A stretch of DNA of 64,000 nucleotides from an uncultured Winogradskyella sp. Lineage in GTDB: Bacteria; Bacteroidota; Bacteroidia; Flavobacteriales; Flavobacteriaceae. The translations under genes were made by a program, and so were the position numbers. Shown in pieces: positions 34,131-42,872 of this stretch; the first letter of the stretch is position 1, and each line of letters starts with the position of its first letter. The stretch lies in contig CAJXLB010000004.1 of NCBI GenBank assembly GCA_913055905.1, positions 124,001-188,000 of the forward strand, given 5' to 3'. The notes under the pieces are model-generated. The model saw only the letters and a program-made list of their open reading frames with translations. It did not search any database and was not told the DNA's origin.

Positions 34131-34976
34131 ATGAAAAAAGATAGCATCGATATTATTAAATCCAGTGGTGAAAAGGTTAAGTTTTCATTGAACAAGCTAA
34201 GGTCTTCCCTCAAGCGCAGTGGCGCGAGCAAGGAAACAATAAACGCTATTGTAGATGCCGTAAGGGACGAGTTGTACCAGGGAATTTCAACGAAGGAAAT
34301 TTATAATAGAGCTTACGCACTCTTAAGGAAAAAGAAAAGTCATTTGGCATCTCGATATAAGCTAAAGAATGCTATTTATGAGTTGGGTCCAACAGGCTTT
34401 CCCTTTGAGCGCTTTATTAAAGAAGTATTGGATTTTTCGGGCTATGATGCCCAACTAGATAAAACTTTGGAAGGTAAATGTGTATCGCACCAAATAGATG
34501 TATTGGCAGAAAAGGATGGCAATAGCGTTCTCGTTGAGTGCAAATTCCACGGAGAACCAGGTCTTAATTGCAATGTTAAGGTTCCTTTATACATAAACTC
34601 GCGTTTTCAAGATGTCAAAGCGAATTGGAGTGTGGCTACTGATAATTCAACCGAACTCAAGGAAGCCTGGGTGGTCACCAATACGCGTTTTACGGAAGAT
34701 GCGGTTCAATACGGTAAGTGTTGCGGACTCTATCTATTGAGCTGGGATTATCCAGAGGGCGAAAGCCTTAGAAATAGAATAGATGAACTGGGATTGTATC
34801 CCATAACCGTGTCTACACTTTTAGCACAGCGGGAAAAACAATTTCTCTTGAGTAGAAATATTGTATTGTGCAGGCAACTGATAGGAGATGCCTTTTACTT
34901 AGACCATCTTGGAATTTCCCCAAACCGAAAAAGAAAAATACTAGAGGAGTTCGAAGCCTTGTGTCAATCTCAATAA
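34131..34976 (+). CDS. ATP-cone domain fused to Mrr-like restriction endonuclease domain
   Basis: 281 residues: ATP-cone about 1-90 (IIKSSGEKVKFSLNKLRSSL, as in NrdR and ribonucleotide reductases), then an endonuclease-like domain about 95-215 with HQIDVLAEKDG and VLVECKFHG, the D...ExK catalytic pattern of Mrr-type nucleases. Such fusions suggest nuclease activity controlled by ATP/dATP level. No methylase partner is present, so it is not an ordinary restriction system. Next gene begins 8 bp later. Confidence 0.82.
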   Translation: MKKDSIDIIKSSGEKVKFSLNKLRSSLKRSGASKETINAIVDAVRDELYQGISTKEIYNRAYALLRKKKSHLASRYKLKNAIYELGPTGFPFERFIKEVLDFSGYDAQLDKTLEGKCVSHQIDVLAEKDGNSVLVECKFHGEPGLNCNVKVPLYINSRFQDVKANWSVATDNSTELKEAWVVTNTRFTEDAVQYGKCCGLYLLSWDYPEGESLRNRIDELGLYPITVSTLLAQREKQFLLSRNIVLCRQLIGDAFYLDHLGISPNRKRKILEEFEALCQSQ

Positions 34977-34983
34977 CTGTAAT

Positions 34984-36357
34984 ATGAAACCAGAAGTTAC
35001 ATTAAAATTTTTAGGTGGAGCTGGTACGGTAACGGGTTCAAAATTCTGGATTAAAACATCAGAATTGCAACTCATGGTAGATTGTGGTATGTTTCAGGGG
35101 TTAAAGGAATTAAGGCAATTGAACTGGTCTGATCTTCCAGTGGATGTTGCAGCCATAGATTATATTCTGCTCACACATGGTCATTTAGATCATGTGGGCT
35201 ACTTGCCAAGACTTTTAAAACAAGGTTTTAAAGGTGAAATTCTGGGTACGGTACCAACTTTGGCCATTGCAGCTATCGTTTTAAAGGATAGCGCCAAAAT
35301 TCATGAAGAAGAAGCCGAAAAAGCCAATAAGGAAGCCTATTCAAAACATAAACCAGCGTTACCTCTATATACCACTAAGGATGCTGAAAATACCATAGCA
35401 AAATTTAAATCGGTAGAACTCAGTAAATGGACTTCACTGTCTGAAAATATTTCTATGCGCTTTCAGTATAATGGCCATATCATTGGTGCTACCTTCATAG
35501 AGCTGGATATAAATGGTAAACGCTTTGTTTTTTCTGGTGATGTTGGTGGCACAAATGACTATCTTCTAGACAATCCCAAACAACCGGAATGGGCAGATTA
35601 CTTAGTTTTAGAAAGTACTTATGGCAATAAGCTTCATCCAGTAGAGGATGTAGAAACCATTTTTGTAGAATTAATAAACCGTACCCTCAACTCGCAAGGT
35701 AATCTCATCATCCCGAGTTTTGCCGTAGAACGTCTTCAAACCTTAATGTACTTGTTCTATAAACTATACAAGGAGCGTAGAATTCCCAATATTCCAATTT
35801 ATGTCGATAGTCCTATGGGAGCTAATGTCCTAGAGGTATTCAAGCAATTCCCAACTTGGCATAAACTACAGGTTTCTGAGTATAGAGCCATGTGCAAACA
35901 CGTAACTATTGTGAGTTCATACAAAGAAACTTGGGAAACCATAGATGATAAAAGACCCAAAGTAGTTATTGCAGGAAGTGGTATGGTTACCGGAGGAAGA
36001 GTATTAACGTATTTACAACAATTTATAGATAACCCAACAACAACCGTTTTATTGGCTGGTTACCAAGCTGAAGGTACACGAGGCAGGGAACTTTTAGACG
36101 GTGCACATGAGATTAAGTTTTATGGTAAGTATTATCCTGTTAGAGCTAGGATAGAGCACATAGAAAGCTTATCTGCGCATGCAGACCAGAACGAATTATT
36201 ACACTGGCTGTCTCGTGTCAAAAATATACCAGAGCGTGTATTCCTGGTGCATGGCGAACCTTCTGCCCAAAATGCGTTTCGTGTAAAATTGGAAACAACT
36301 TTAAAATGGCATATCAAGGTGCCTAAACTTAACGAAGAGGTCAGGCTAATTGTTTAG
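34984..36357 (+). CDS. MBL-fold beta-CASP RNA hydrolase (CPSF-like)
   Basis: 457 residues. Metal motif HGHLDHVGY, further ligands (GDVGGTN and SLSAHADQNELLHWL), beta-CASP domain and the C-terminal VHGEP. This is the typical YSH1/CPSF-like group of bacterial RNA metallo-hydrolases, acting as endo- or exonuclease. Cotranscribed with the ATP-cone nuclease gene, so both may process or degrade nucleic acid under stress. Specific RNA targets are unknown. Confidence 0.9.
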   Translation: MKPEVTLKFLGGAGTVTGSKFWIKTSELQLMVDCGMFQGLKELRQLNWSDLPVDVAAIDYILLTHGHLDHVGYLPRLLKQGFKGEILGTVPTLAIAAIVLKDSAKIHEEEAEKANKEAYSKHKPALPLYTTKDAENTIAKFKSVELSKWTSLSENISMRFQYNGHIIGATFIELDINGKRFVFSGDVGGTNDYLLDNPKQPEWADYLVLESTYGNKLHPVEDVETIFVELINRTLNSQGNLIIPSFAVERLQTLMYLFYKLYKERRIPNIPIYVDSPMGANVLEVFKQFPTWHKLQVSEYRAMCKHVTIVSSYKETWETIDDKRPKVVIAGSGMVTGGRVLTYLQQFIDNPTTTVLLAGYQAEGTRGRELLDGAHEIKFYGKYYPVRARIEHIESLSAHADQNELLHWLSRVKNIPERVFLVHGEPSAQNAFRVKLETTLKWHIKVPKLNEEVRLIV

Positions 36358-36364
36358 TTGTAAA

Positions 36365-36408
36365 CTGATTAATATCATTTTAGGATTGCCGGTAGGTTTT
36401 TAAATTTA
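36365..36408 (+). promoter_or_regulatory. FNR-like promoter of hsp20
   Basis: CTGATTAATATCAT (36365-36378), closest of all to the classic FNR half-site TGAT/ATCA; 22 bp, -7 box TAAATTTA (36401-36408). Confidence 0.78.
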
Positions 36409-36445
36409 AACTAAAATCAATGTATAATCACTAAAAATAAACGCT

Positions 36446-36898
36446 ATGTCACTTATTAAATTTAACAACAGAAACAGATTATTCCCATGGAATAATAGAC
36501 AATTAAAAGATTTTTTTAGTTCTGATGATTTCTTCTTTAACGATGACTTTTTTGAAGAAGATTCTCTGATGCCAGCTATGAATGTAAAAGAGCTAGAAGG
36601 TGAATTTGAAGTTGAATTTGCCGCACCTGGATTTAAAAAATCCGATTTCGAAGTTACCTTAGAAGACAATATTTTACACGTATCTGCCAATAAGGAAACC
36701 GAGAAAAAAGAAGAAGAGGATGATTTTATGCGCAGGGAATTTAGCTACAGTACATTTAAACGCTCTTTAAGATTACCAGAGACTGTTGATAATACAGCAG
36801 ATGTCAAAGCAAAATACGAAGATGGCATCCTTAAGTTACATCTTCTTAAAAAAGAACCTACTAAAGAAACACCTAAAAAAGTTATAGAGGTTATCTAG
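36446..36898 (+). CDS. Small heat shock protein, Hsp20/alpha-crystallin
   Basis: 150 residues. Alpha-crystallin domain about 45-140 with EFEVEFAAPGFKKSDFEVT and the end FKRSLRLPETVD...YEDGILKLHL. ATP-independent chaperone holding denatured proteins in the cytoplasm. Single-gene unit with FNR-like promoter and a terminator; pairing with Usp genes recalls, by analogy only, the mycobacterial dormancy regulon. Confidence 0.95.
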   Translation: MSLIKFNNRNRLFPWNNRQLKDFFSSDDFFFNDDFFEEDSLMPAMNVKELEGEFEVEFAAPGFKKSDFEVTLEDNILHVSANKETEKKEEEDDFMRREFSYSTFKRSLRLPETVDNTADVKAKYEDGILKLHLLKKEPTKETPKKVIEVI

Positions 36899-36912
36899 AA
36901 ATCCAAGGATCG

Positions 36913-36953
36913 AAGCAGGGTGTATTTAGGTGTTTTACACTCTGCTTTTTTTT
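36913..36953 (+). terminator. Terminator after hsp20
   Basis: AAGCAG-g-GTGTA and TACAC-t-CTGCTT arms, 11-base loop, eight T. Confidence 0.85.
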
Positions 36954-36966
36954 AAAATATAGTACC

Positions 36967-37416
36967 ATGAAAACAATACACACAAAAGCAAAACATACCG
37001 AGTGGCTTAGTGCAGAGGATATGCACGCTTCCTCCAAAATATGGTTGTCTGAACTTGCCTTTTTTAAAGATGAGCAATTGTTCCTCGAGGATTTAATTAA
37101 ATCCCATACACTTCAATTAATTGATAAGAGTCACTTTGATAAGAGTAAGGACATCATAGATAGACTGTCTCAAGTTGTAAAACAAACAGAAGTCCTTTTT
37201 AATGCCGTAACAAAGCACGAAAATGAACTGTCCATTATGGTAGACGGTATCGATGAATTGGCTAAAGAGGCTAATTATAAAAAGGAGCATAGAAATCTTA
37301 TCGAACTCATTGGCGAGTTTAAAAAACGTTACCAAAAAATTAAAGCAGAATTGTTTGCCTTGGTTAAAGAGGTCATTAAGGAAGCTAAAGAAAATAGACT
37401 TATAGATAAGCAATGA
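36967..37416 (+). CDS. Helical coiled-coil protein of unknown function
   Basis: 149 residues, almost all helix with heptad-like spacing (about 35-140), no membrane segment or known motif. Overlaps the next gene by 4 bp (ATGA). It follows the hsp20 terminator by 14 bp with no clear -7 box, so read-through from hsp20 is possible. Function not recognised. Confidence 0.65.
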   Translation: MKTIHTKAKHTEWLSAEDMHASSKIWLSELAFFKDEQLFLEDLIKSHTLQLIDKSHFDKSKDIIDRLSQVVKQTEVLFNAVTKHENELSIMVDGIDELAKEANYKKEHRNLIELIGEFKKRYQKIKAELFALVKEVIKEAKENRLIDKQ

Positions 37417-38084
37417 GAATTTTAATCTTATTAGTGTTGTTTGGCGTTGTTTCGGCATGTTCTGAAACGCACTTGGTAGATTATTGGAAGAATCCTGATA
37501 TCGAGGTCTACAGCCCAGAAAAAGTTCTAATTATTGGGCTAACTACCAATAATGAGGCCAGGGCCCAATTTGAAAATAAATTAAAAACAGCCCTTGAAGA
37601 TCGTGGCATACAGGCCGTGCGAAGTATTGATGTAACAGCTTTAGACTCAGAACAAGGTAAGCTCAATGAAGAGCAGCTCAACGCACTGGAAAGGCAATTG
37701 ATTGCAGAAGGTTATGATACCATTCTTTTTTCTTCGGTATTGGGTGTAGAAGATAAAATTGCCTACAAAAGCAACTATGATGGCTTTGATGAAACCTATA
37801 GAAGATTCAAGGAGGATTACCTCAGGTATCAGGATTCATTCTATAACCCAGATTATTATGATGAGTACACTATTTACCATGCAGAGACATCGATGTACTG
37901 TATCTGCCCCACAAAAGAACGCGAGTTACTGTGGAAAGGTTATATAGACATTACAGACCCAAGGGAAATAACTAAAACCGTAAATAACTATGTTGATTTG
38001 GTAGTTTTAGCACTAGAGGAATTAAATCTTATTGAACCCTCGAAACTGCCTTTGGAGCCCGATACTGATATTAATTACAACTAA
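37413..38084 (+). CDS. Lipoprotein of unknown function
   Basis: 223 residues with a lipoprotein signal (MRILILLVLFGVVSAC, Cys 16). The mature part (VLIIGLTTNNEARAQFENKL and an acidic, Tyr-rich middle) has a mixed alpha/beta look; a DUF4136-like fold is conceivable but unproven. Co-translated with the preceding helical protein. Converges with the Usp gene ending at 38183. Confidence 0.65.
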   Translation: MRILILLVLFGVVSACSETHLVDYWKNPDIEVYSPEKVLIIGLTTNNEARAQFENKLKTALEDRGIQAVRSIDVTALDSEQGKLNEEQLNALERQLIAEGYDTILFSSVLGVEDKIAYKSNYDGFDETYRRFKEDYLRYQDSFYNPDYYDEYTIYHAETSMYCICPTKERELLWKGYIDITDPREITKTVNNYVDLVVLALEELNLIEPSKLPLEPDTDINYN

Positions 38085-38182
38085 TTACAGAAGGATTAAG
38101 GCCTCTGGGTGTAATTTAAAATCACATATGGCATATGATATTTTTAAGACTTGACGGCCAAAATCTTCAAGTTGGCACAGGT

Positions 38183-39016
38183 TTAATAATGATAAACCAA
38201 TAAAGGCGTTTCTAAATCTTGACTTAAGCGCGTTGTTGGCGAACCAAAGAAAAACCTATCGAAAAAAGATTCGGTCTGTTCAAAAAGGACCATCATATCT
38301 ACGTGATGGGTTTGAATGTAATTGCTTACCGAAAAATGAAGTGGCACGTTTTTAATATAATGATACTCAAATTCGTTATCGGTAATAACTTGTTTTAGTT
38401 GGTTTAATTCGTCCGAGTTATCATCAGGCGCATGCTCATCATCTGTTATTCTCAAAATGTGTAATACGCTTCCATGAGGTTTAGAGAACTCAAGAAATTT
38501 TTTGAAAAGTTGCCCTTCGCTTGGATCATATTTATCCAGAGGAAGCAAAATGTCTTTCAATGGACTAAATCTGTAATTCTCTGGGATGACCAAAGTTGGA
38601 AAATCAATATTCCTTATGACTTTTAATGTATTAGAACCAAATATGGATTCGGCAGCATTAGAAGCACCATTGCTTCCCATAACAATTAAATCGATATTGT
38701 GGTGCTTAATGTTTTGTTTAATACTGGGAATAAAAGCATCATAGTCTACAATGACCTTAAAGCGGTGGCGTGCATTTTTATACTGGTCTTGCAATCCTTT
38801 AGAAAGCGCTTTGAGTTTAAGTTTATCATCTTTAATGAGTGTTTTGTAAACACTACCAGAATTACCACTTATTAAATCATCGGATATAAAGTTTTTTACT
38901 TTTTTTATATGGCAAATAAAAAATGTACACTCTTGCTGCTCAAATAATTGTATAGCGTAATGCATGCCATTTAAGGCAATAGTAGAGTAGTCCGTGAGTA
39001 AGAGGATGTTTTTCAT
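38183..39016 (-). CDS. Universal stress protein, tandem domains
   Basis: 277 residues from ATG at 39016 (MKNILLLTDYSTIALNGMHY); an ATG at 39037 would sit inside the promoter and is rejected. ATP motif GSNGASNAAESIFGSNT in the first domain. Seventh Usp gene of the window, in the opposite direction to the array. Own FNR-like promoter. Confidence 0.9.
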   Translation of the reverse strand: MKNILLLTDYSTIALNGMHYAIQLFEQQECTFFICHIKKVKNFISDDLISGNSGSVYKTLIKDDKLKLKALSKGLQDQYKNARHRFKVIVDYDAFIPSIKQNIKHHNIDLIVMGSNGASNAAESIFGSNTLKVIRNIDFPTLVIPENYRFSPLKDILLPLDKYDPSEGQLFKKFLEFSKPHGSVLHILRITDDEHAPDDNSDELNQLKQVITDNEFEYHYIKNVPLHFSVSNYIQTHHVDMMVLFEQTESFFDRFFFGSPTTRLSQDLETPLLVYHY

Positions 39017-39033
39017 ATGGCTTCTAATATGCA

Positions 39034-39077
39034 ACAATATAGTTATCCTCTGCTCAAGATAACATGACTTTGGTCAT
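39034..39077 (-). promoter_or_regulatory. FNR-like promoter of Usp gene
   Basis: Minus-strand site ATGACCAAAGTCAT (39064-39077), 22 bp, -7 box TATATTGT (39034-39041; the weakest box). Leader of about 12 nt. Confidence 0.72.
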
Positions 39078-39083
39078 TAGCGG

Positions 39084-39110
39084 AAAAGAAACATTATATC
39101 TGTTTCTTTT
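39084..39110 (-). terminator. Terminator with the stop codon in its loop
   Basis: Perfect 10-bp stem AAAAGAAACA/TGTTTCTTTT; the 7-base loop holds the TAA (39094-39096) of the lipoprotein gene. The minus strand ends in TTTT. It separates this gene from the Usp promoter 7 bp away. Confidence 0.65.
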
Positions 39111-39609
39111 CCATAGGTTTAGAGGCTTTACTTTTAGATTCAGGTGGAATAATATACCGTTGCCTATTATTGAAAAATTGTTCTCGCATGGCTTCCATGT
39201 GCTTTATCATGTCATCCATATTAGGAAAACGTGGCGCCATAGGTGAAGAAAAAAAGTCGTCAGAGAAAAATTGTTTGAAAATGGAATCTTGCTCTGAGAA
39301 ACCAAAATGACCTGGGCCTTGAAACATTGAAAATTGTTCCTGCATACGTTTTTTCATTTGTTGAAGAAGACTATCTGCATTGTGGCCTTTTATTGAGCCA
39401 TTGGATGACCATGTGTAAACAGAATCATATCGGATAACATTGCCATGTTCATCCACTTCTTTATTAACGTGCCAACGTTCCTTAGGTTGATTGATACTGT
39501 CTTTCTTAATTGTGGATTTTGCTATTTCTGAACTAGAAGATTCAGGCTCCTGAGCGTTGCAACTTGTAGCTAAAACTGCTACAAGAAAAAATAAAACGAT
39601 ATTTTTCAT
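39094..39609 (-). CDS. Lipoprotein of unknown function
   Basis: 171 residues with lipobox LATSC (Cys 17). The mature part is polar with Met/Phe-rich helices (SLLQQMKKRMQEQFSMF, FFSDDFFSSPM); no known domain. A partial FNR-like half-site (ATGAC-N4-TACAT, 39667-39680) lies upstream but without a -7 box at the right place. Confidence 0.65.
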   Translation of the reverse strand: MKNIVLFFLVAVLATSCNAQEPESSSSEIAKSTIKKDSINQPKERWHVNKEVDEHGNVIRYDSVYTWSSNGSIKGHNADSLLQQMKKRMQEQFSMFQGPGHFGFSEQDSIFKQFFSDDFFSSPMAPRFPNMDDMIKHMEAMREQFFNNRQRYIIPPESKSKASKPMEKKQI

Positions 39610-39710
39610 TGCTTACAATTTTAGATTTTAACTCCTTTATTCTGTAGCAAAAAAAATGCCATTTTAATGACTTTTTACATTTTGGCAGTTAATGCTATTT
39701 TTGCGCCATT

Positions 39711-40169
39711 ATGGTTGATAATTTTACAAATGAGTTTTTTGGTATAGGAATCCAAAATGGCAAAACACCAGAAAATTTAGGCGTTCTCTGGCGGTCTGCC
39801 CAAAATCTTGGTGCTAGTTTTATTTTCACTATCGGCAACCGCTATGCAAAACAAGCAAGTGACACACACAATGCTGTTAAAGCAATGCCCTATTTTCATT
39901 ATGAAACGTTCGACGATTTTTTCAATAACCTTCCCAAAGGTGCACGCTTGGTCGGTGTCGAATTAACTGATGGAGCCGAAGATTTAGAAACGTTTCGTCA
40001 TCCTAGGCGTTGTGTTTATTTACTTGGTGCAGAAGATCATGGTCTTTCCAAGCAAGCTCAAGAAAAGAGCCACTTTTTAGTCAAGTTTAAATCTCAGTTA
40101 AGTCTCAATGTTTCCGTTGCTGGCAGCATTGTAATGTACGACCGAGGTCTAGCGAAACCTAGGGTTTAA
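39711..40169 (+). CDS. SPOUT-family RNA methyltransferase (TrmH/SpoU)
   Basis: 152 residues, the short form of the family. Motifs NPENLGVLWRSAQNLGA-like start (TPENLGVLWRSAQNLGASF), YLLGAEDHGLS and LSLNVSVAGSIVMYD (the trefoil-knot cofactor site). Methylates ribose in tRNA or rRNA using S-adenosylmethionine. Preceded by a TATTTTTG box at 39696-39703. Exact RNA target unknown. Confidence 0.88.
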   Translation: MVDNFTNEFFGIGIQNGKTPENLGVLWRSAQNLGASFIFTIGNRYAKQASDTHNAVKAMPYFHYETFDDFFNNLPKGARLVGVELTDGAEDLETFRHPRRCVYLLGAEDHGLSKQAQEKSHFLVKFKSQLSLNVSVAGSIVMYDRGLAKPRV

Positions 40170-40183
40170 ACATCTTCTAGTTT

Positions 40184-41851
40184 TTAAAACAACCCTGAAA
40201 TCTCACCGCTATCACTGATGTCAATTCCTTCAGATGCTGGATGTGCAGGTAAACCAGGCATTCTCATAATGTCTCCAGTAATTGGAATTAAAAATCCTGC
40301 ACCTGAGGCTATTTCAATTTCCCTTACGGTTATAATAAAATCCTTGGGTCTACCTAAGAGTTTTGGATTGTCAGACAATGATTTTTGGGTTTTCGCCACA
40401 CAGATTGGCAGGTTCTCAAGTCCTAACTCCTTTATGTGTCTAAGATGACGTTTTGCTGTAGAGTTATAATCTACATGTTCAGCGCCATATATTTTTTGTG
40501 CTATGGTTTCTATCTTTTCTTCAATTGGCATATTCCAATCGTATAGTGGTTTAAATTTGGTCTTACAAGACTCTGAGACTTCAATGACATGTTTAGCCAA
40601 ATCTATAGCACCTTTACCGCCCTTGGCCCATACATTGGCTACAGCAACCCGTACGTTTTTAATTTTGGCCAAGTCCTTAATCAGTTGTATTTCTTCCTTC
40701 GTATCTGTTTTAAACTTGTTTATGGCTATAATAGGTGTAACCCTAAAGCGCTTAATGTTTTCGAGGTGCTTTTCTAAATTTGGAAGGCCTTGCCTCAGGG
40801 CATCAATATTCGGTTGGTCCAAAGACTTTAAATCTGCACCGCCATGATATTTTAGAGCACGAATAGTCGTAGTTAAAACCACAGCTTTTGGAGAAATGTT
40901 GGCGCTTTGGCATTTAATGTCGAAGAACTTTTCGGCACCAAGGTCAAAGCCAAATCCTGCTTCGGTAACCGTGTAGTCAGAATAGGTCATGCCCATTAAA
41001 GTACCAATAACGGAATTAGTGCCCTGAGCAATGTTGGCAAATGGCCCACCGTGAATAATCGCAGGATTGCCCTCAATAGTCTGAACTAAGTTGGGCTTTA
41101 TGGCATGTCGGAGCAGTGTAGCCATGGCTCCTGCGACCTTTAAATCACGAGCATAAATGGGTTTTCGGTCAAAGGTGTAACCAACGAATATATTCCCTAA
41201 GCGTTTTTTTAGATCTCCTAAATCTTTGGCTATACACAAAATGGCCATAATTTCGGAGGCAGCAGTAATATCAAAGCCAGTTTCACGAGGGATACCAGAG
41301 GTAGTTCCGCCAAGGCCTACAATAATGCGCCTTAACGCTCTGTCATTCATATCAACCACCCGTTTCCAAGTTATCGTTCTTGGATCTAAGCCCAAGGAAT
41401 TGGTTTTACTTTGAATATTATTGTCAATGATGGCAGCTAATAGATTATGGGCTTTCTCTATAGCCGAAAAATCTCCTGTAAAGTGAAGGTTAATGTCTTC
41501 CAATGGGAGTACTTGCGAGTAACCACCGCCTGTAGCTCCGCCTTTTATCCCAAAAACAGGACCTAAGGAAGGTTCCCTTAGTACAACAGTTGTTTTTTTA
41601 TTAAGCTGGTTAAGTGCCTCAGACAGACCAATGGATATCGTTGTTTTTCCTTCACCTGCGGGCGTGGGTGAAATAGCAGATACCAAAATGAGATTGCTCT
41701 TTTTTGCTTTGGTTCTATTGATGCAAGACAAGGGTATTTTGGCCTTTTCCTTACCATACATGTCAATATCGTCAGGGTTGATGCCAAATTTCTCGGCAAT
41801 TTCAGTAATTGGTTTTAGCTTTACTTTTTTTGCAATCTGAAGGTCGGTCAT
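40184..41851 (-). CDS. fhs: Formate-tetrahydrofolate ligase
   Basis: 555 residues, full length. Nucleotide-binding PTPAGEGKTT at 62-71 and the conserved FGIKGGATGGGYSQVLP. Makes 10-formyl-THF from formate, ATP and THF, feeding purine and formyl-Met synthesis, and can run in the ATP-yielding direction. It has an FNR-like promoter, which fits use of formate under low oxygen. Confidence 0.96.
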   Translation of the reverse strand: MTDLQIAKKVKLKPITEIAEKFGINPDDIDMYGKEKAKIPLSCINRTKAKKSNLILVSAISPTPAGEGKTTISIGLSEALNQLNKKTTVVLREPSLGPVFGIKGGATGGGYSQVLPLEDINLHFTGDFSAIEKAHNLLAAIIDNNIQSKTNSLGLDPRTITWKRVVDMNDRALRRIIVGLGGTTSGIPRETGFDITAASEIMAILCIAKDLGDLKKRLGNIFVGYTFDRKPIYARDLKVAGAMATLLRHAIKPNLVQTIEGNPAIIHGGPFANIAQGTNSVIGTLMGMTYSDYTVTEAGFGFDLGAEKFFDIKCQSANISPKAVVLTTTIRALKYHGGADLKSLDQPNIDALRQGLPNLEKHLENIKRFRVTPIIAINKFKTDTKEEIQLIKDLAKIKNVRVAVANVWAKGGKGAIDLAKHVIEVSESCKTKFKPLYDWNMPIEEKIETIAQKIYGAEHVDYNSTAKRHLRHIKELGLENLPICVAKTQKSLSDNPKLLGRPKDFIITVREIEIASGAGFLIPITGDIMRMPGLPAHPASEGIDISDSGEISGLF

Positions 41852-41875
41852 AGTTCTGTATTAAGAATTCAAATC

Positions 41876-41919
41876 CAAATTTAGAGTATAGGTATGGTAT
41901 AAAGGGTGATTTTTGTCAT
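41876..41919 (-). promoter_or_regulatory. FNR-like promoter of fhs
   Basis: Minus-strand site ATGACAAAAATCAC (41906-41919), 22 bp, -7 box TAAATTTG (41876-41883). Leader of about 19 nt. Confidence 0.75.
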
Positions 41920-41984
41920 ATGCTGTTGTAGTAAAGTGATAACTAAAACCAAAGGTTGTAACTTTGTACCAAACAAATAGAATA

Positions 41985-42866
41985 ATGCATAAAGCTGGTT
42001 TTGTAAATATTATTGGAAATCCAAACGTTGGTAAGTCTACTTTGATGAATGCCTTTGTTGGTGAAAAGCTCTCCATCATTACATCTAAAGCGCAGACCAC
42101 AAGGCACCGTATTTTGGGTATTGTAAACGGTGAGGATTTCCAGATGATTCTTAGCGATACGCCTGGAATTATTAAACCGGCTTATGAATTGCAACAGTCC
42201 ATGATGGACTTTGTGAAATCGGCTTTTGAGGATGCAGATGTCCTAATTTACATGGTAGAGATAGGAGAGAAAGAACTCAAGGATGAGGCTTTTTTTAAAA
42301 AGATTACCGCTTCCAAAATTCCGGTACTGTTATTGCTTAATAAAATAGATACCTCAAACCAAGACCAATTGGAAGCACAGGCCGAACTGTGGCAAAACAA
42401 AGTGCCTAATGCTGAGTTTTACCCTATTTCTGCTCTTACAGGCTTTAATGTGCAGAATGTATTTAATCGCATTGTAGAATTATTGCCAGAATCGCCTCCA
42501 TTTTATCCGAAGGATCAATTGACGGACAAACCCGAGCGCTTTTTTGTGAATGAGGCCATAAGGGAAAAAATATTGATTCATTACAAAAAGGAAATCCCTT
42601 ATGCCGTTGAGGTTGATACTGAAGAATTTTTTGAAGAAGAGGACATCATTAGAATACGAAGCGTAATCATGGTAGAGCGCGATTCCCAAAAAGGAATACT
42701 CATAGGGCACAAAGGAGAAGCGATTAAGCGCGTTGGTGTTGAAGCTCGTAAAGACCTAGAGAAATTCTTTGGCAAACAAGTGCACTTAGAACTTTACGTT
42801 AAAGTGAATAAGAATTGGCGCTCTAATATTAAGCAATTGAAACGGTTTGGATACAACCAGAAATAG
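41985..42866 (+). CDS. era: GTPase Era
   Basis: 293 residues from ATG at 41985 (MHKAGFVNIIGNPNVGKST). The TTG at 41964 overlaps a TAACTTTG -7 box (41959-41966) and is rejected. G1 GNPNVGKS, G3 DTPGI, G4 NKID and a C-terminal KH domain with GHKG. Era matures 16S rRNA and assembles the small ribosomal subunit. Lone gene divergent from fhs. Confidence 0.96.
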   Translation: MHKAGFVNIIGNPNVGKSTLMNAFVGEKLSIITSKAQTTRHRILGIVNGEDFQMILSDTPGIIKPAYELQQSMMDFVKSAFEDADVLIYMVEIGEKELKDEAFFKKITASKIPVLLLLNKIDTSNQDQLEAQAELWQNKVPNAEFYPISALTGFNVQNVFNRIVELLPESPPFYPKDQLTDKPERFFVNEAIREKILIHYKKEIPYAVEVDTEEFFEEEDIIRIRSVIMVERDSQKGILIGHKGEAIKRVGVEARKDLEKFFGKQVHLELYVKVNKNWRSNIKQLKRFGYNQK

Positions 42867-42872
42867 AAACGC

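Noticed and set aside
39667-39680. FNR-like half palindrome ATGAC-N4-TACAT upstream of the lipoprotein gene
   Set aside because: No TAnnTTTG box 22 bp away on either strand; the right half is degenerate.
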